Source: Arthrobotrys musiformis
Lineage: Eukaryota; Ascomycota; Orbiliomycetes; Orbiliales; Orbiliaceae
NCBI GenBank assembly: GCA_036971715.1
Contig: JAVHJL010000005.1
Coordinates: 2,852,001 to 2,916,000, forward strand
Length of the DNA stretch: 64,000 bases
Reading direction: 5' to 3'
Positions 14,509 through 22,842 of the stretch are shown piece after piece. Numbering within the stretch: position 1 is the first letter of the stretch; each line of letters starts with the position of its first letter. Below the pieces are notes generated by a model. The model was not told the DNA's origin, did no database searches, and worked only from the letters and a program-made list of their open reading frames with translations. A program made the translations under genes and the position numbers.

Positions 14509-14768
14509 ACTGATAAAACGAACTTCGAAAATACCGACCCCCCCATAACTTTTGAACGGAGTATCCAAAACCAAATAAAAGTACACCAATCGAAAGAGCG
14601 GAAAAAATTGATCAAAAATACTACAAAGTAAAAAAGCATACAAAGACCGATAGAAAATAATCACGACATAAAAATATAAAGATATTTGCGATCGTCTACC
14701 ACACAAAAAAAAAAAAAAGGGGGTTCTCGCTTAATTTAAACTAAACCTTTTAAAGGTTAGTTTTAAAA
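14509..14768 (+). promoter_or_regulatory. LINE A 5' UTR with presumed internal promoter
   Basis: This is the leader before ORF1. A block at about 14518-14600, including ACCGACCCCCCCATAAC and GAACGGAGTATCC, is kept almost unchanged in every full-length copy here, even in those destroyed elsewhere. An internal promoter is expected for a LINE that must carry its promoter with it, but no promoter motif can be named from the sequence. A run of A followed by GGGGG lies at about 14705-14724. Confidence 0.55.
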
Positions 14769-15929
14769 ATGGAGAACATACCAACTAGTTCATCTTTGGA
14801 TGAACTAGTATTAGCGACACAGGGTTTTAAACCTGTTCACCACAAAAAAAGACAGAGAAGACAGGTATCGGTAGATACAATTGATTCAAGGGAAGAAATA
14901 AATAGAGAAGATCTGTTTCTGGAAATTAAAAGGTTGAATGACCTTCTAAAAGAAAGAGTACAGGAGGTAGAAGACCTAAAGCAGGAAATAAGAGAGTTGG
15001 AGAGAAACAACACAAAAAAGACATACGCCCAAATCGCCCAGAAAACATCAAAAACACCAAAAAAACAGGAAATAACCCAAAAACACCAAAAAACGCATAA
15101 AACGCAAAATCTACAAAATCCACAAAATCCACAAAATTCAAAAATATCAATTAACCAACGAAGGTTAATTATTCCCAGAAGTACCACGGAACCTCCCATC
15201 CAAAAACCAAATATCTTCAGAGAAAAAATAAATAAAATTCTCAAAGAGAAGCCCAATAACCCAGAATTAATTATTTCTGGGATTTCTCTAAATCCAAAAG
15301 GGAATCTAATTTTGATTACCCATGAGAACACCAAAAAAGAAGATATTCTGGAATACAAAGAAGAAATCTATCAAGAACTCATCAAAATAGATGAACACAT
15401 ACAAAGACCTTCCAAAATAGAGAGCTGGGGGTTCTTAGTTGTACACGGGATTTCTAGAGATCAAAAAATGGAAGATCTCAAAAAAGAGGTGGAAACAGAC
15501 AACACAATCAAATTGGTTAACAATCCGAGATGGTTGATTAAGGAGGAAAAATTAGAAGGGAAGAAATTCTCTTCTATAGTAATTGCCACAAAAACAAAAA
15601 TGGAGGCAATAGAAACACAAAACAGAGGATATATTTTTCTAGGAGGTGAAAAACTCAAAACAGAAAGATATATTAAATTCTCTGGAAACAATAGATGTAC
15701 AAATTGTCAAAAAACTGGCCACTATGCATTAAATTGCAGAAATGAATCAGCCTGCGAAATTTGTGCTGGAAAACACAAAACAATTAATCATTTGTGTAAT
15801 ATATGCCAGGAAAATAAAAAGTCCTGTGACCATATAAAATACAAATGCATTAATTGTGGAGGAGAACATGGGGCAAAAAATTCCTTATGCCCTAAAAACA
15901 AAAAACAAAATATCACCTTAAATGAATAG
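14769..15929 (+). CDS. LINE A ORF1, Gag-like nucleic-acid-binding protein
   Basis: The 386-aa protein likely coats the LINE RNA and helps bring it to the target. The N-terminus (to ~40) is basic and Ser-rich. A heptad-like coiled coil spans about 43-82 (LFLEIKRLNDLLKERVQEV region), suggesting oligomerisation. A Gln/Asn/Lys-rich low-complexity linker covers about 84-130. The middle part (about 155-300) has no motif I can name but sits where RNA-recognition folds lie in related proteins. The C-terminus holds three zinc-knuckle-like clusters: C310-x2-C-x4-H-x4-C323, a second using C329, C332, H336, H341 and C343, and C360-x2-C-x3-H-x6-C374. The first ATG after the 5' UTR is used. The stop TAG overlaps the start of ORF2. 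The protein is identical to that of copy B. Confidence 0.93.
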   Translation: MENIPTSSSLDELVLATQGFKPVHHKKRQRRQVSVDTIDSREEINREDLFLEIKRLNDLLKERVQEVEDLKQEIRELERNNTKKTYAQIAQKTSKTPKKQEITQKHQKTHKTQNLQNPQNPQNSKISINQRRLIIPRSTTEPPIQKPNIFREKINKILKEKPNNPELIISGISLNPKGNLILITHENTKKEDILEYKEEIYQELIKIDEHIQRPSKIESWGFLVVHGISRDQKMEDLKKEVETDNTIKLVNNPRWLIKEEKLEGKKFSSIVIATKTKMEAIETQNRGYIFLGGEKLKTERYIKFSGNNRCTNCQKTGHYALNCRNESACEICAGKHKTINHLCNICQENKKSCDHIKYKCINCGGEHGAKNSLCPKNKKQNITLNE

Positions 15930-18900
15930 GGATATTTTAAAAATAATACAACACAATTGTAGAAGATCTACAAATATAATGCAGTCAATCTTAAACTCTG
16001 CATTAATTTACGACAACACGGATTTAATTTTCCTACAAGAACCGTGGTTCTCAAAGGAAAATACTACAATTACACACTCAGGGTTTAAACCAATTTTTTC
16101 AAACCCAAAAACCAACGAAACCAACAAAAACCGAAATAGGGTAATTACTTTTATAAAAAAGAATTTACCCTACGAGATCACAAACCGGGAAGATTTAATT
16201 AAAGATGAGGACTGCCAGATAATTGATTTTAAATCAAACAAATTTGGGGAAATCAGATTTATTAATATCTACAACGAAAAACAACAAAATACGGAAAATG
16301 GTGAATATACAGTAAATCGACTCTTTAATAAGATCAAAGATTACTGCACCAAAAAAACATTATTAATCGGAGATTTTAATGCTCATCACTCTTTATGGAA
16401 CCCTGAAATTAAATTTAATTTAAGAGCAGGAAAAATAATAGAGTTGATCGAAGATAAAAATCTACAATTAATAAATAAAAATGGCATACCAACTTATTAT
16501 AATGTCAGGAAAAATAATAAATCTGAATCCTCAATCATTGACCTATCTTTTGCAACCATTAATTTAAAAGAATTAATTATGGATTGGAAAATAGATGAAA
16601 AAATTGATACAGGATCAGATCATGAGGTAATCTCAATTAAAATAAAACCAAAAGAAAATGACTTAGTAGACAACCCTTTGTCAACTAACAAATTTAATTG
16701 GAATAAAACTAATTGGGAAAACTTCGAAAAAGAATTATTAAGTCTAGATAAAAATCTAGATAAAAATAATTTATGGAAAGATCGCCTTTTTTCATTTTAT
16801 GAGAAAAGAGAAGATCTAGAAAATAATTTGGAAGTTGCAACATCTCTTTTTCAAAAAAATATAATTTTGGCAGTAGAAAGATCTACACCAATTTTAAAAA
16901 TAACACCAAAATCAAAAATTTGGTGGAATGAGGAAATTGAAAAAACAAGAAAAGAGATGTTGCAACAAAAAAGGACATGGAAATTAAATAGGACCCAACA
17001 AAATTGGGAACTATTTAAAATCAAAAGGAATAAACATTTTAGAGAAATTAGATCCTCTAAGGAGAAATCCTGGACTAATTTTCTAGAAAATGCAAAAGAC
17101 AAAGAAATATTCCTAGCGCTTAATTTTTCTAAACCTAGAAAAATCCAAAAAATGCCAAATCTAATTTATGAGGACAGGAATGCCCTTAATTTTGAAGATA
17201 AGGCAAAAATATTAAGAAAGGCGTTATTTCCAAAACCACCAAATTATACAAAAACAACAAATCCACTGTTACCAGTGGAAATAACAATTAACAAAAAGTT
17301 AATGGAATGGAAAAAGATAAGAGATAGTGAAATCAAAGAAGCTATCTTCTCATCCAATTCCAAAAAAGCACCAGGACCAGATGGAATTAATTTTCTATGT
17401 CTAAAAAGGGCTTACGAAATTATACCGGGAAGATTTAATGATTTATTCAAACAATTATTAAATTATGGGTACCATCCAATATGCTTCAGAGAAGCAATTG
17501 GGGCAATTTTACCTAAACCAAATAAACCGGATTATAATATTCCAAAAGCTTACAGAATTATTAGTCTCCTAAATTGTTTAGGAAAAATATCAGAGAAAAT
17601 AATAGCAAGAAGAATAGCCTTCTTATCAGAAACTAATAAAATTCTAAATCCAGAACAAATTGGAGGCAGAAAACAAAGATCTGCAATTGATGCAGCTTTG
17701 TCATTAGTTCATGATATAGAAATGGCTAATTCAGAAAAGTTAAAAACCTCTGTTTTATTCCTAGACGTTAAAGGGGCTTTTGATAATGTTTCAAAGGAAA
17801 GATTAATTAATACCTTAGAAGACATGAAGTTCCCCAAACGATTAATTTCGTGGATTAATAATTTTATGTCCAAAAGATTAATTAAACTGGCCTTCGATGG
17901 ACAAGTAGAAAAATTAAAACCAGTTGAAACTGGAATACCACAAGGTTCCCCAATATCCCCAATTCTTTTTCTATTATATTTAACACCACTATTTAATTTA
18001 TTAGAACAAAAAACGCCTTCTATCATTAAACCATCTTATATAGATGATTTGGCGTTAATTGCAACTAATAAAAAAATAGAAACAAATATATATGAATTAG
18101 AAGAAACTGCAAAAATAGCCTTTAATTGGGCTGCAGATAATGCAGTAGCTTTTGATGACATAAAATCAGAGCTAATTCATTTTAAAACAAATTTAAAAAA
18201 GAAAAATGAATTTGGGGAATTAAATATTGAGCTACCAAATGGTACAATAATAAAACCTACCAACAATATAAGGTGGTTAGGTATATATTTCGATATAAAA
18301 TTGAATTTTAAACACCACATTAAAATAAAAACAAGTGCAGCAAATAAAATTTTAAATTTTATCAAGGCACTTGCTAATTCAGAAAAAGGACTTAAAACTA
18401 AAGCGATAATACAATTGTATAAAAGCTGCGTTTGTTCTATTTCCGACTATGGGTCTGAAATATGGTGGAAAAACCAAAAACAACAAAATGTTTTGAAAGA
18501 ATTTAAATTAATTCAAAATAAGATGTTGAGAAAAATAACAGGAGGCTTCAAAACAACTCCAATAAATATATTGGAAGTTGAGGCCTCTATTTTACCACCA
18601 GAAATAAGACTAAATGGGATACAAAGAAGGTATGCCCTAAGATCCCTTTTTCTTAATAAAAATCATCCAATAAAAAAGAGATCTCCAGAGTCATTCCCAC
18701 CAGAATTTAATTTTGGAAGAGAGGAAACAGGACTGGGACTTTATTTAAAATGGAATGAAAATAAAAAAGAAGGGGACAAAAAAGAATATGCCTCCACACT
18801 GGACAGAATACTATCAAGAATTAATTTCTTGATAAACCCATATACAAAAATTGAGGAATTAAATATAAAATTCAATCCACCTTGGATTGAAAATAAAATT

Positions 18901-19959
18901 AATTTCCTCATAAATAACGTACCCAAGGACTTAGAAGCAGAAAACCACAAAAATAAAAAAGAAGTTGAACTAAATTCTAGGGAAAACTTACTTATTTATA
19001 CAGACGGTTCTATGCTGGAAATAGAAAATAAAAATAATAAAAAAAAGAATAATAAAAATAAAAAAGAAAAATCCTTGGGGGCTGGAATTTATGGAGAAAT
19101 AGATAATAAATCTATTTTCGAAATTTATTTTAGTTTGGGAAAAAGTATGGAGGTATATGATGCAGAATTAATTGCTTTAAGGAAAGGGTTCGAAAAATCC
19201 TTTGAAGTAATTAATAAAAATAAAGAGGTGAAGAATATTTATTTCTTCACCGACAACCAGGCTGCAATAAAAAGGTTACAAAACCTAAATTTAGGGCCTG
19301 GTCAGGAGACAACTTCAGAAATTTGGGATATGGCAAATGAATTAAATTCTAGAAATATTAACATATTTATAGAATGGGTCCCAGGTCACTCTGAAGTTGT
19401 TGGAAATGAAAAGGCAGATTACTTAGCCAAGGAAGCTGCAAAAATAAAAAAGAAAAGCCTATTCAAGTCCTTCGCCTATTTAAAAAGAAAAATTAAAGAA
19501 AAGGACTTACTAGAATGGGAAGAAAAATACAAAAAACAAAAAAACAGGCCAAATTATATTAATAGGCCAAAGTTAAAAAGAAATAAGATATTTACTAAGT
19601 TTAGTAATAATTTTGTTTCTTCTTTAACTCAACTGAGGACTGGGCATGGGTACTTTAACAGTTATTTATATAAAATTCCAAATTCTGGAATTTTAAATAA
19701 AAACTGTACATGCAGAAATAAGCCTCAAACACCAAAACACTTAATTATGGAATGCAAAATCTATAATGAAGAGAGAGAGGTATTAAAAAGGAAACTCAAA
19801 AAAGCTAATAAACAATTAGATTATTACTTTTTATTATTTAATAATGAAGGTATGATCTTTTTGGAAGAGTTCCTAAATAAAACAAATATTGCAAAAAGAA
19901 AATGCAATAAAAATCCTAAAAATGATTATTTCACAGGATGGGGAAATCTGGAAGTTTGA
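15922..19959 (+). CDS. LINE A ORF2, endonuclease / reverse transcriptase / RNase H
   Basis: The 1345-aa polyprotein nicks target DNA and primes reverse transcription from the nick. Domains in order: APE-type endonuclease (about 1-245) with N12, E40 (QEPW), G150-D-F-N153 and S232-D-H234; reverse transcriptase (about 450-800) with KAPGPDG near 482-488, D615 in FLDVKGAFD, GIPQGSP, and the catalytic Y706-I-D-D709; RNase H (about 1020-1175) with D1028, E1082, D1111 and D1166 plus H1156; and a C-terminal C1262-x-C1264-x8-H1273-x4-C1278 motif. All expected catalytic residues are present. The start ATG overlaps the ORF1 stop (ATGAATAG), in another frame, so it is probably translated by reinitiation. 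It differs from copy B at two residues (I/M in the FDIKLNF region, L/P in GLGLYLK). Confidence 0.95.
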   Translation: MNRDILKIIQHNCRRSTNIMQSILNSALIYDNTDLIFLQEPWFSKENTTITHSGFKPIFSNPKTNETNKNRNRVITFIKKNLPYEITNREDLIKDEDCQIIDFKSNKFGEIRFINIYNEKQQNTENGEYTVNRLFNKIKDYCTKKTLLIGDFNAHHSLWNPEIKFNLRAGKIIELIEDKNLQLINKNGIPTYYNVRKNNKSESSIIDLSFATINLKELIMDWKIDEKIDTGSDHEVISIKIKPKENDLVDNPLSTNKFNWNKTNWENFEKELLSLDKNLDKNNLWKDRLFSFYEKREDLENNLEVATSLFQKNIILAVERSTPILKITPKSKIWWNEEIEKTRKEMLQQKRTWKLNRTQQNWELFKIKRNKHFREIRSSKEKSWTNFLENAKDKEIFLALNFSKPRKIQKMPNLIYEDRNALNFEDKAKILRKALFPKPPNYTKTTNPLLPVEITINKKLMEWKKIRDSEIKEAIFSSNSKKAPGPDGINFLCLKRAYEIIPGRFNDLFKQLLNYGYHPICFREAIGAILPKPNKPDYNIPKAYRIISLLNCLGKISEKIIARRIAFLSETNKILNPEQIGGRKQRSAIDAALSLVHDIEMANSEKLKTSVLFLDVKGAFDNVSKERLINTLEDMKFPKRLISWINNFMSKRLIKLAFDGQVEKLKPVETGIPQGSPISPILFLLYLTPLFNLLEQKTPSIIKPSYIDDLALIATNKKIETNIYELEETAKIAFNWAADNAVAFDDIKSELIHFKTNLKKKNEFGELNIELPNGTIIKPTNNIRWLGIYFDIKLNFKHHIKIKTSAANKILNFIKALANSEKGLKTKAIIQLYKSCVCSISDYGSEIWWKNQKQQNVLKEFKLIQNKMLRKITGGFKTTPINILEVEASILPPEIRLNGIQRRYALRSLFLNKNHPIKKRSPESFPPEFNFGREETGLGLYLKWNENKKEGDKKEYASTLDRILSRINFLINPYTKIEELNIKFNPPWIENKINFLINNVPKDLEAENHKNKKEVELNSRENLLIYTDGSMLEIENKNNKKKNNKNKKEKSLGAGIYGEIDNKSIFEIYFSLGKSMEVYDAELIALRKGFEKSFEVINKNKEVKNIYFFTDNQAAIKRLQNLNLGPGQETTSEIWDMANELNSRNINIFIEWVPGHSEVVGNEKADYLAKEAAKIKKKSLFKSFAYLKRKIKEKDLLEWEEKYKKQKNRPNYINRPKLKRNKIFTKFSNNFVSSLTQLRTGHGYFNSYLYKIPNSGILNKNCTCRNKPQTPKHLIMECKIYNEEREVLKRKLKKANKQLDYYFLLFNNEGMIFLEEFLNKTNIAKRKCNKNPKNDYFTGWGNLEV

Positions 19960-20269
19960 AAAAATGAAAAGGTTCCGGAAATGAGATATATCATTTTAAT
20001 ATTACATCAAAGTGGATGGGTAAGAACAACAGATATACGACATTGTTCTTTTAATGGGAAAAAAGAAGAAAGAGACAAAAAGGGTTAGAAGGAACCTCAA
20101 AAAACAAAAAACAAAAATAAAAATAAAAACAAAAAACAAAAATAAAAAATGATTTTATGTAGTTTTCATTTTTAATGAGGAGCGAAAATCATGTATTTTA
20201 ATTTCTTTTCCTTCATTCCGCCATAACCGAAAGGTTGCATGCGTGTATGATAAATAATAATAATAATAA
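19960..20269 (+). promoter_or_regulatory. LINE A 3' UTR: hairpins, A-rich tract and (TAA)n tail
   Basis: After ORF2 come a block at 19997-20039 that is also found in the SINEs, an A-rich CAAAAA/TAAAAA tract (about 20096-20148) whose length varies between copies, a nested hairpin (ATGATTTT 20149-20156 with AAAATCAT 20185-20192, and inside it TCATT-TTT-AATGA at 20166-20178), then AACC-GAAA-GGTT at 20225-20236, a GNRA-type tetraloop hairpin, and the TAA repeat tail. The last ~45 bases are identical in the SINEs and are the likely recognition site of the LINE reverse transcriptase. Confidence 0.7.
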
Positions 20270-22018
20270 TTAAATAAATCATTAAATCTTTCCAATATAA
20301 TTTCATAGATTTTTTTTAGATATAGAAAATTAATTCCATCTAATCCTAATACTTTTTTAAAATTGAATTAAAAAATAGCTTTTTTGATTTTACTATCTCT
20401 TATCTTTTTCCATTCAATTAACTTTTTATTAATTGTTATTTCCACTAATAACAATAGATTTATTGTTTTTATATAATTTAGTAGTTTTAAAAATAATATT
20501 TTTTTTAATATTTTTATTTTATCTTTAAAATTAAGAGCATTACTATCCTCATAAATTAGATTCAGCATTTTTTGGATTTTTCTAAATTTAGAAAAATTAA
20601 ACATTAGAAATATTTCTTTATCTTTTACATTTTTTAGAAAATTAGTTTAAGATTTCTCCTTAGAAAATCTAATTTCTTTAAAATATTTATTCTTTTTTAT
20701 TTTAAAAAATTTTTAATTTTATTAAATTCTATTTAATTTTTATATTCTTTTTTATTATAACATCTCTTTTTTTATTTTTTCAATTTTCTCATTCCACCAA
20801 ATTTTTTAATTTTGGTATTATTTTTAAAGTTAGTATAAATCTTTCTACTACTAAAATTATATTTTTTTTAAAAAAAAAATGTTATAATTTTTAAATTATT
20901 TTCTAGATCTTCTTTTTTCTTATAAAATAAAAAAAAACAATTTTTTTATAAATTATTTTTATTTAGATTTTTATCTAAATTTAATAATTCTTTTTCAAAA
21001 TTTTCTTAATTAATTTTATTTTAATTAAATTTATTAATTGATATAGGGTTGTCTACTAAGGTATTTTCTTTTGATTTTATTTTAATTAAAATTACTTTAT
21101 AATTTGATGTATCAATTTTTTTTATCTATTTTCCAATCCATAATTAATTCTTTTAAATTAATAGTTGCAAAAAATAGATCAATAATTAAAAATTCAGATT
21201 TATTATTTTTCTTAGTATTATAATAAATTAATATACCATTTTTATTTATTAATTGTAGATTTTTATTTTTGATTAACTTTATTATTTTTCTTGTTCTTAA
21301 ATTAAATTTAATTTCAGAATTCCATAAAGAATAATAAGCATTAAAATCTCCAATTAATAATATTTTTTTAATATAGTAATCTTTAATCTTATTAAAGAGT
21401 TAATTTACTATATATTTACCATTTTCCGTATTTTATTGTTTTTTATTGTAAATATTAATAAATCTGATTTCCCTAAATTTATTTAATTTAAAATCAATTA
21501 TTTAATAATTTTTATTTTTAATTAAATCTTCCCAATTTGTAATCTCGTAAGGTAAATTCTTTTTTATAAAAGTAATTACTTTATTTCAGTTTTTATTAGT
21601 TTCATTAATTTTTAAATTTAAAAAAATTAATTTAAATCCTAAATATATAATTATAGTATTTTCCTTTAAAAACCACAATTCTTATAAAAAAATTAAATTT
21701 ATATTATTATAAATTAATGTAGAATTTAAAATTAATTATATTATATTTATAAATCTTCTACAATTATATTATATTATTTTTAAAATATTCTTATTTATTT
21801 AAAATAATATTTTATTTTTTATTTTTAAAATATAAGAAATTTTTTACCTTATATTTTCCTCCACAATTAATATATTTATATTTTATATAGTTATAGGATT
21901 TTTTATTTTTTTTAATATATATTATATAAATAATTAATTATTTTATATTTTTTAGCACAAATTTTATAAACTAATTTATTTCTACAATTTAATATATAGT
22001 AATTAGTTTTTTAATAAT

Positions 22019-22034
22019 TTGTACATTTATTATT
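22019..22034. repeat. Target-site duplication of SINE 1 (left)
   Basis: TTGTACATTTATTATT occurs here and at 22843-22858. It is LINE J sequence (the RIPed ORF1 zinc-knuckle codons), so the SINE entered after LINE J was in place. Confidence 0.9.
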
Positions 22035-22414
22035 ATTATTATTATTATTTATCATACACGCATGCAACCTTTCGGTTATGGCGGATTGTAGATATCGAAT
22101 TATAGATAATAACATGAAAGAAGTGAATACAAGCCAGAATCTTTACATGATTAGGATGTTGGAGATTTTCGGTATTTTTTTTTAGAATCTATCTACATTA
22201 AATTCCTTTGTATATAATTCTACTATTCCAATTTAGTAGAGAATGCGCCGTATATCTGTTGTTTTTACCCATCCACTTTGATGTAATATTAGAAAATTAC
22301 TATATTCAGAACAATCCACAAGTGTGGGTTCTAATTATAGATATATTTTCTTAAGATTATTACTTTTTATACTTCTGTAACTGAAGTCCAGTTCTAAAAC
22401 AGGAACTAGGCTGT

Positions 22415-22569
22415 TCTATTTTTAAGTAGTAGAACTACTTCTATTTTTAAGTAGTAGAACTACTAGTACTGTTTTTATTGTGATGTACTCACACATATCT
22501 TTTACAGAGATTACTGTCTATTTTTAAGTAGTAGAACTACTTCTATTTTTTATAGTAGATAGAACTACT
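22415..22569. repeat. 25-bp palindromic repeats inside SINE 1, four copies
   Basis: Exact 25-base units lie in tandem at 22415-22439 and 22440-22464. A third exact unit is at 22517-22541, and a slightly longer variant follows at 22542-22569. Each unit contains the inverted repeat AGTAGT-AGA-ACTACT, so each can form a hairpin in RNA. The same arrangement occurs in SINE 2. Confidence 0.88.
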
Positions 22570-22760
22570 GTTTGATTTTTGTTCTAAAGTTCAAACTGTG
22601 TTGTGCGAGGAAAACAAACAACAACACCCTTAAAACAAACTTAGATGTCAAACACATCAAGATACAACTATAGTTGGTGTAAAACTAGTGAGTTGTTTCT
22701 TTTTGCATTTATTTTCGGGTAAAAGAAATAAAACCCCGAAAATTAATTTGCAAAATATGG

Positions 22761-22842
22761 TGGAGGTGGTAGGAATCGAACCCACACAGGCTGGGGAGAC
22801 CTGTTTCCAAGCCTAGCATCACACCCACTAGGCCACACCTCC
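22761..22842 (-). tRNA. tRNA-like head of SINE 1 (probably not a functional tRNA)
   Basis: The 82-nt sequence on the minus strand has a perfect 7-bp acceptor stem (GGAGGTG with CACCTCC), a perfect A box (TGGCCTAGTGG, 22825-22835), a perfect B box (GGTTCGATTCC, 22772-22782) and a good T arm. CCA follows directly at 22758-22760 although eukaryotic tRNA genes do not encode it. The length suggests a tRNA with a long variable arm. A GGA triplet in TTGGAAA could be a former Ser anticodon, but the anticodon stem does not pair properly. Its role here is a pol III promoter for the SINE. Confidence 0.75.

Larger units (their letters stand above)
14509..20269 (+). mobile_element. LINE copy A, intact, Tad1/I-like non-LTR retrotransposon
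   Basis: This complete LINE of about 5.76 kb has a 260-bp 5' UTR, two overlapping ORFs, a 310-bp 3' UTR and a (TAA)n tail, with a 12-bp target-site duplication. The combination of ORF1 with zinc knuckles and ORF2 with APE endonuclease, RT and RNase H fits the fungal Tad1 clade or the wider I group. Exact placement needs a tree. It is inserted head-on inside LINE J. It carries essentially no RIP and differs from copy B at only a few bases, so it is recent. All catalytic residues that can be checked are present, so it could be active. The extra 5' bases ACTGATAAA are shared only with copy B. Confidence 0.96.
22035..22842 (-). mobile_element. SINE 1, tRNA-headed, LINE-tailed, 808 bp
   Basis: Read on the minus strand, it starts at 22842 with a tRNA-like head, continues through a unique body of about 470 bases, then a 43-base block from the LINE 3' UTR (22249-22291), another unique ~160 bases, and ends in the exact LINE tail (22035-22084) with the GAAA hairpin and TAA repeats. 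A 16-bp target-site duplication flanks it. It has no reading frame of note. It is almost identical to SINE 2 at 59141-59948 and of equal length. It shows no RIP although the host LINE J is heavily mutated. The sense strand has no T run longer than four, which would suit uninterrupted pol III transcription. At 808 bp it is long for a SINE. Confidence 0.9.

Noticed and set aside
14837..15358. Antisense open frames rich in Phe, Leu and Cys opposite LINE ORF1 (also 29954-30475 and several opposite ORF2)
   Set aside because: They are mirror frames of the real AT-rich LINE ORFs, have no known domain, and disappear in the older copies.
22415..22569. Regular repeats resembling a CRISPR array
   Set aside because: Units are directly tandem or separated by unique SINE sequence rather than by uniform spacers, and the context is a eukaryotic SINE.
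22761..22842. A genuine nuclear tRNA gene
   Set aside because: It is duplicated within a flanked SINE, encodes CCA, and its anticodon stem does not pair. The pol III boxes are better explained as the SINE promoter.
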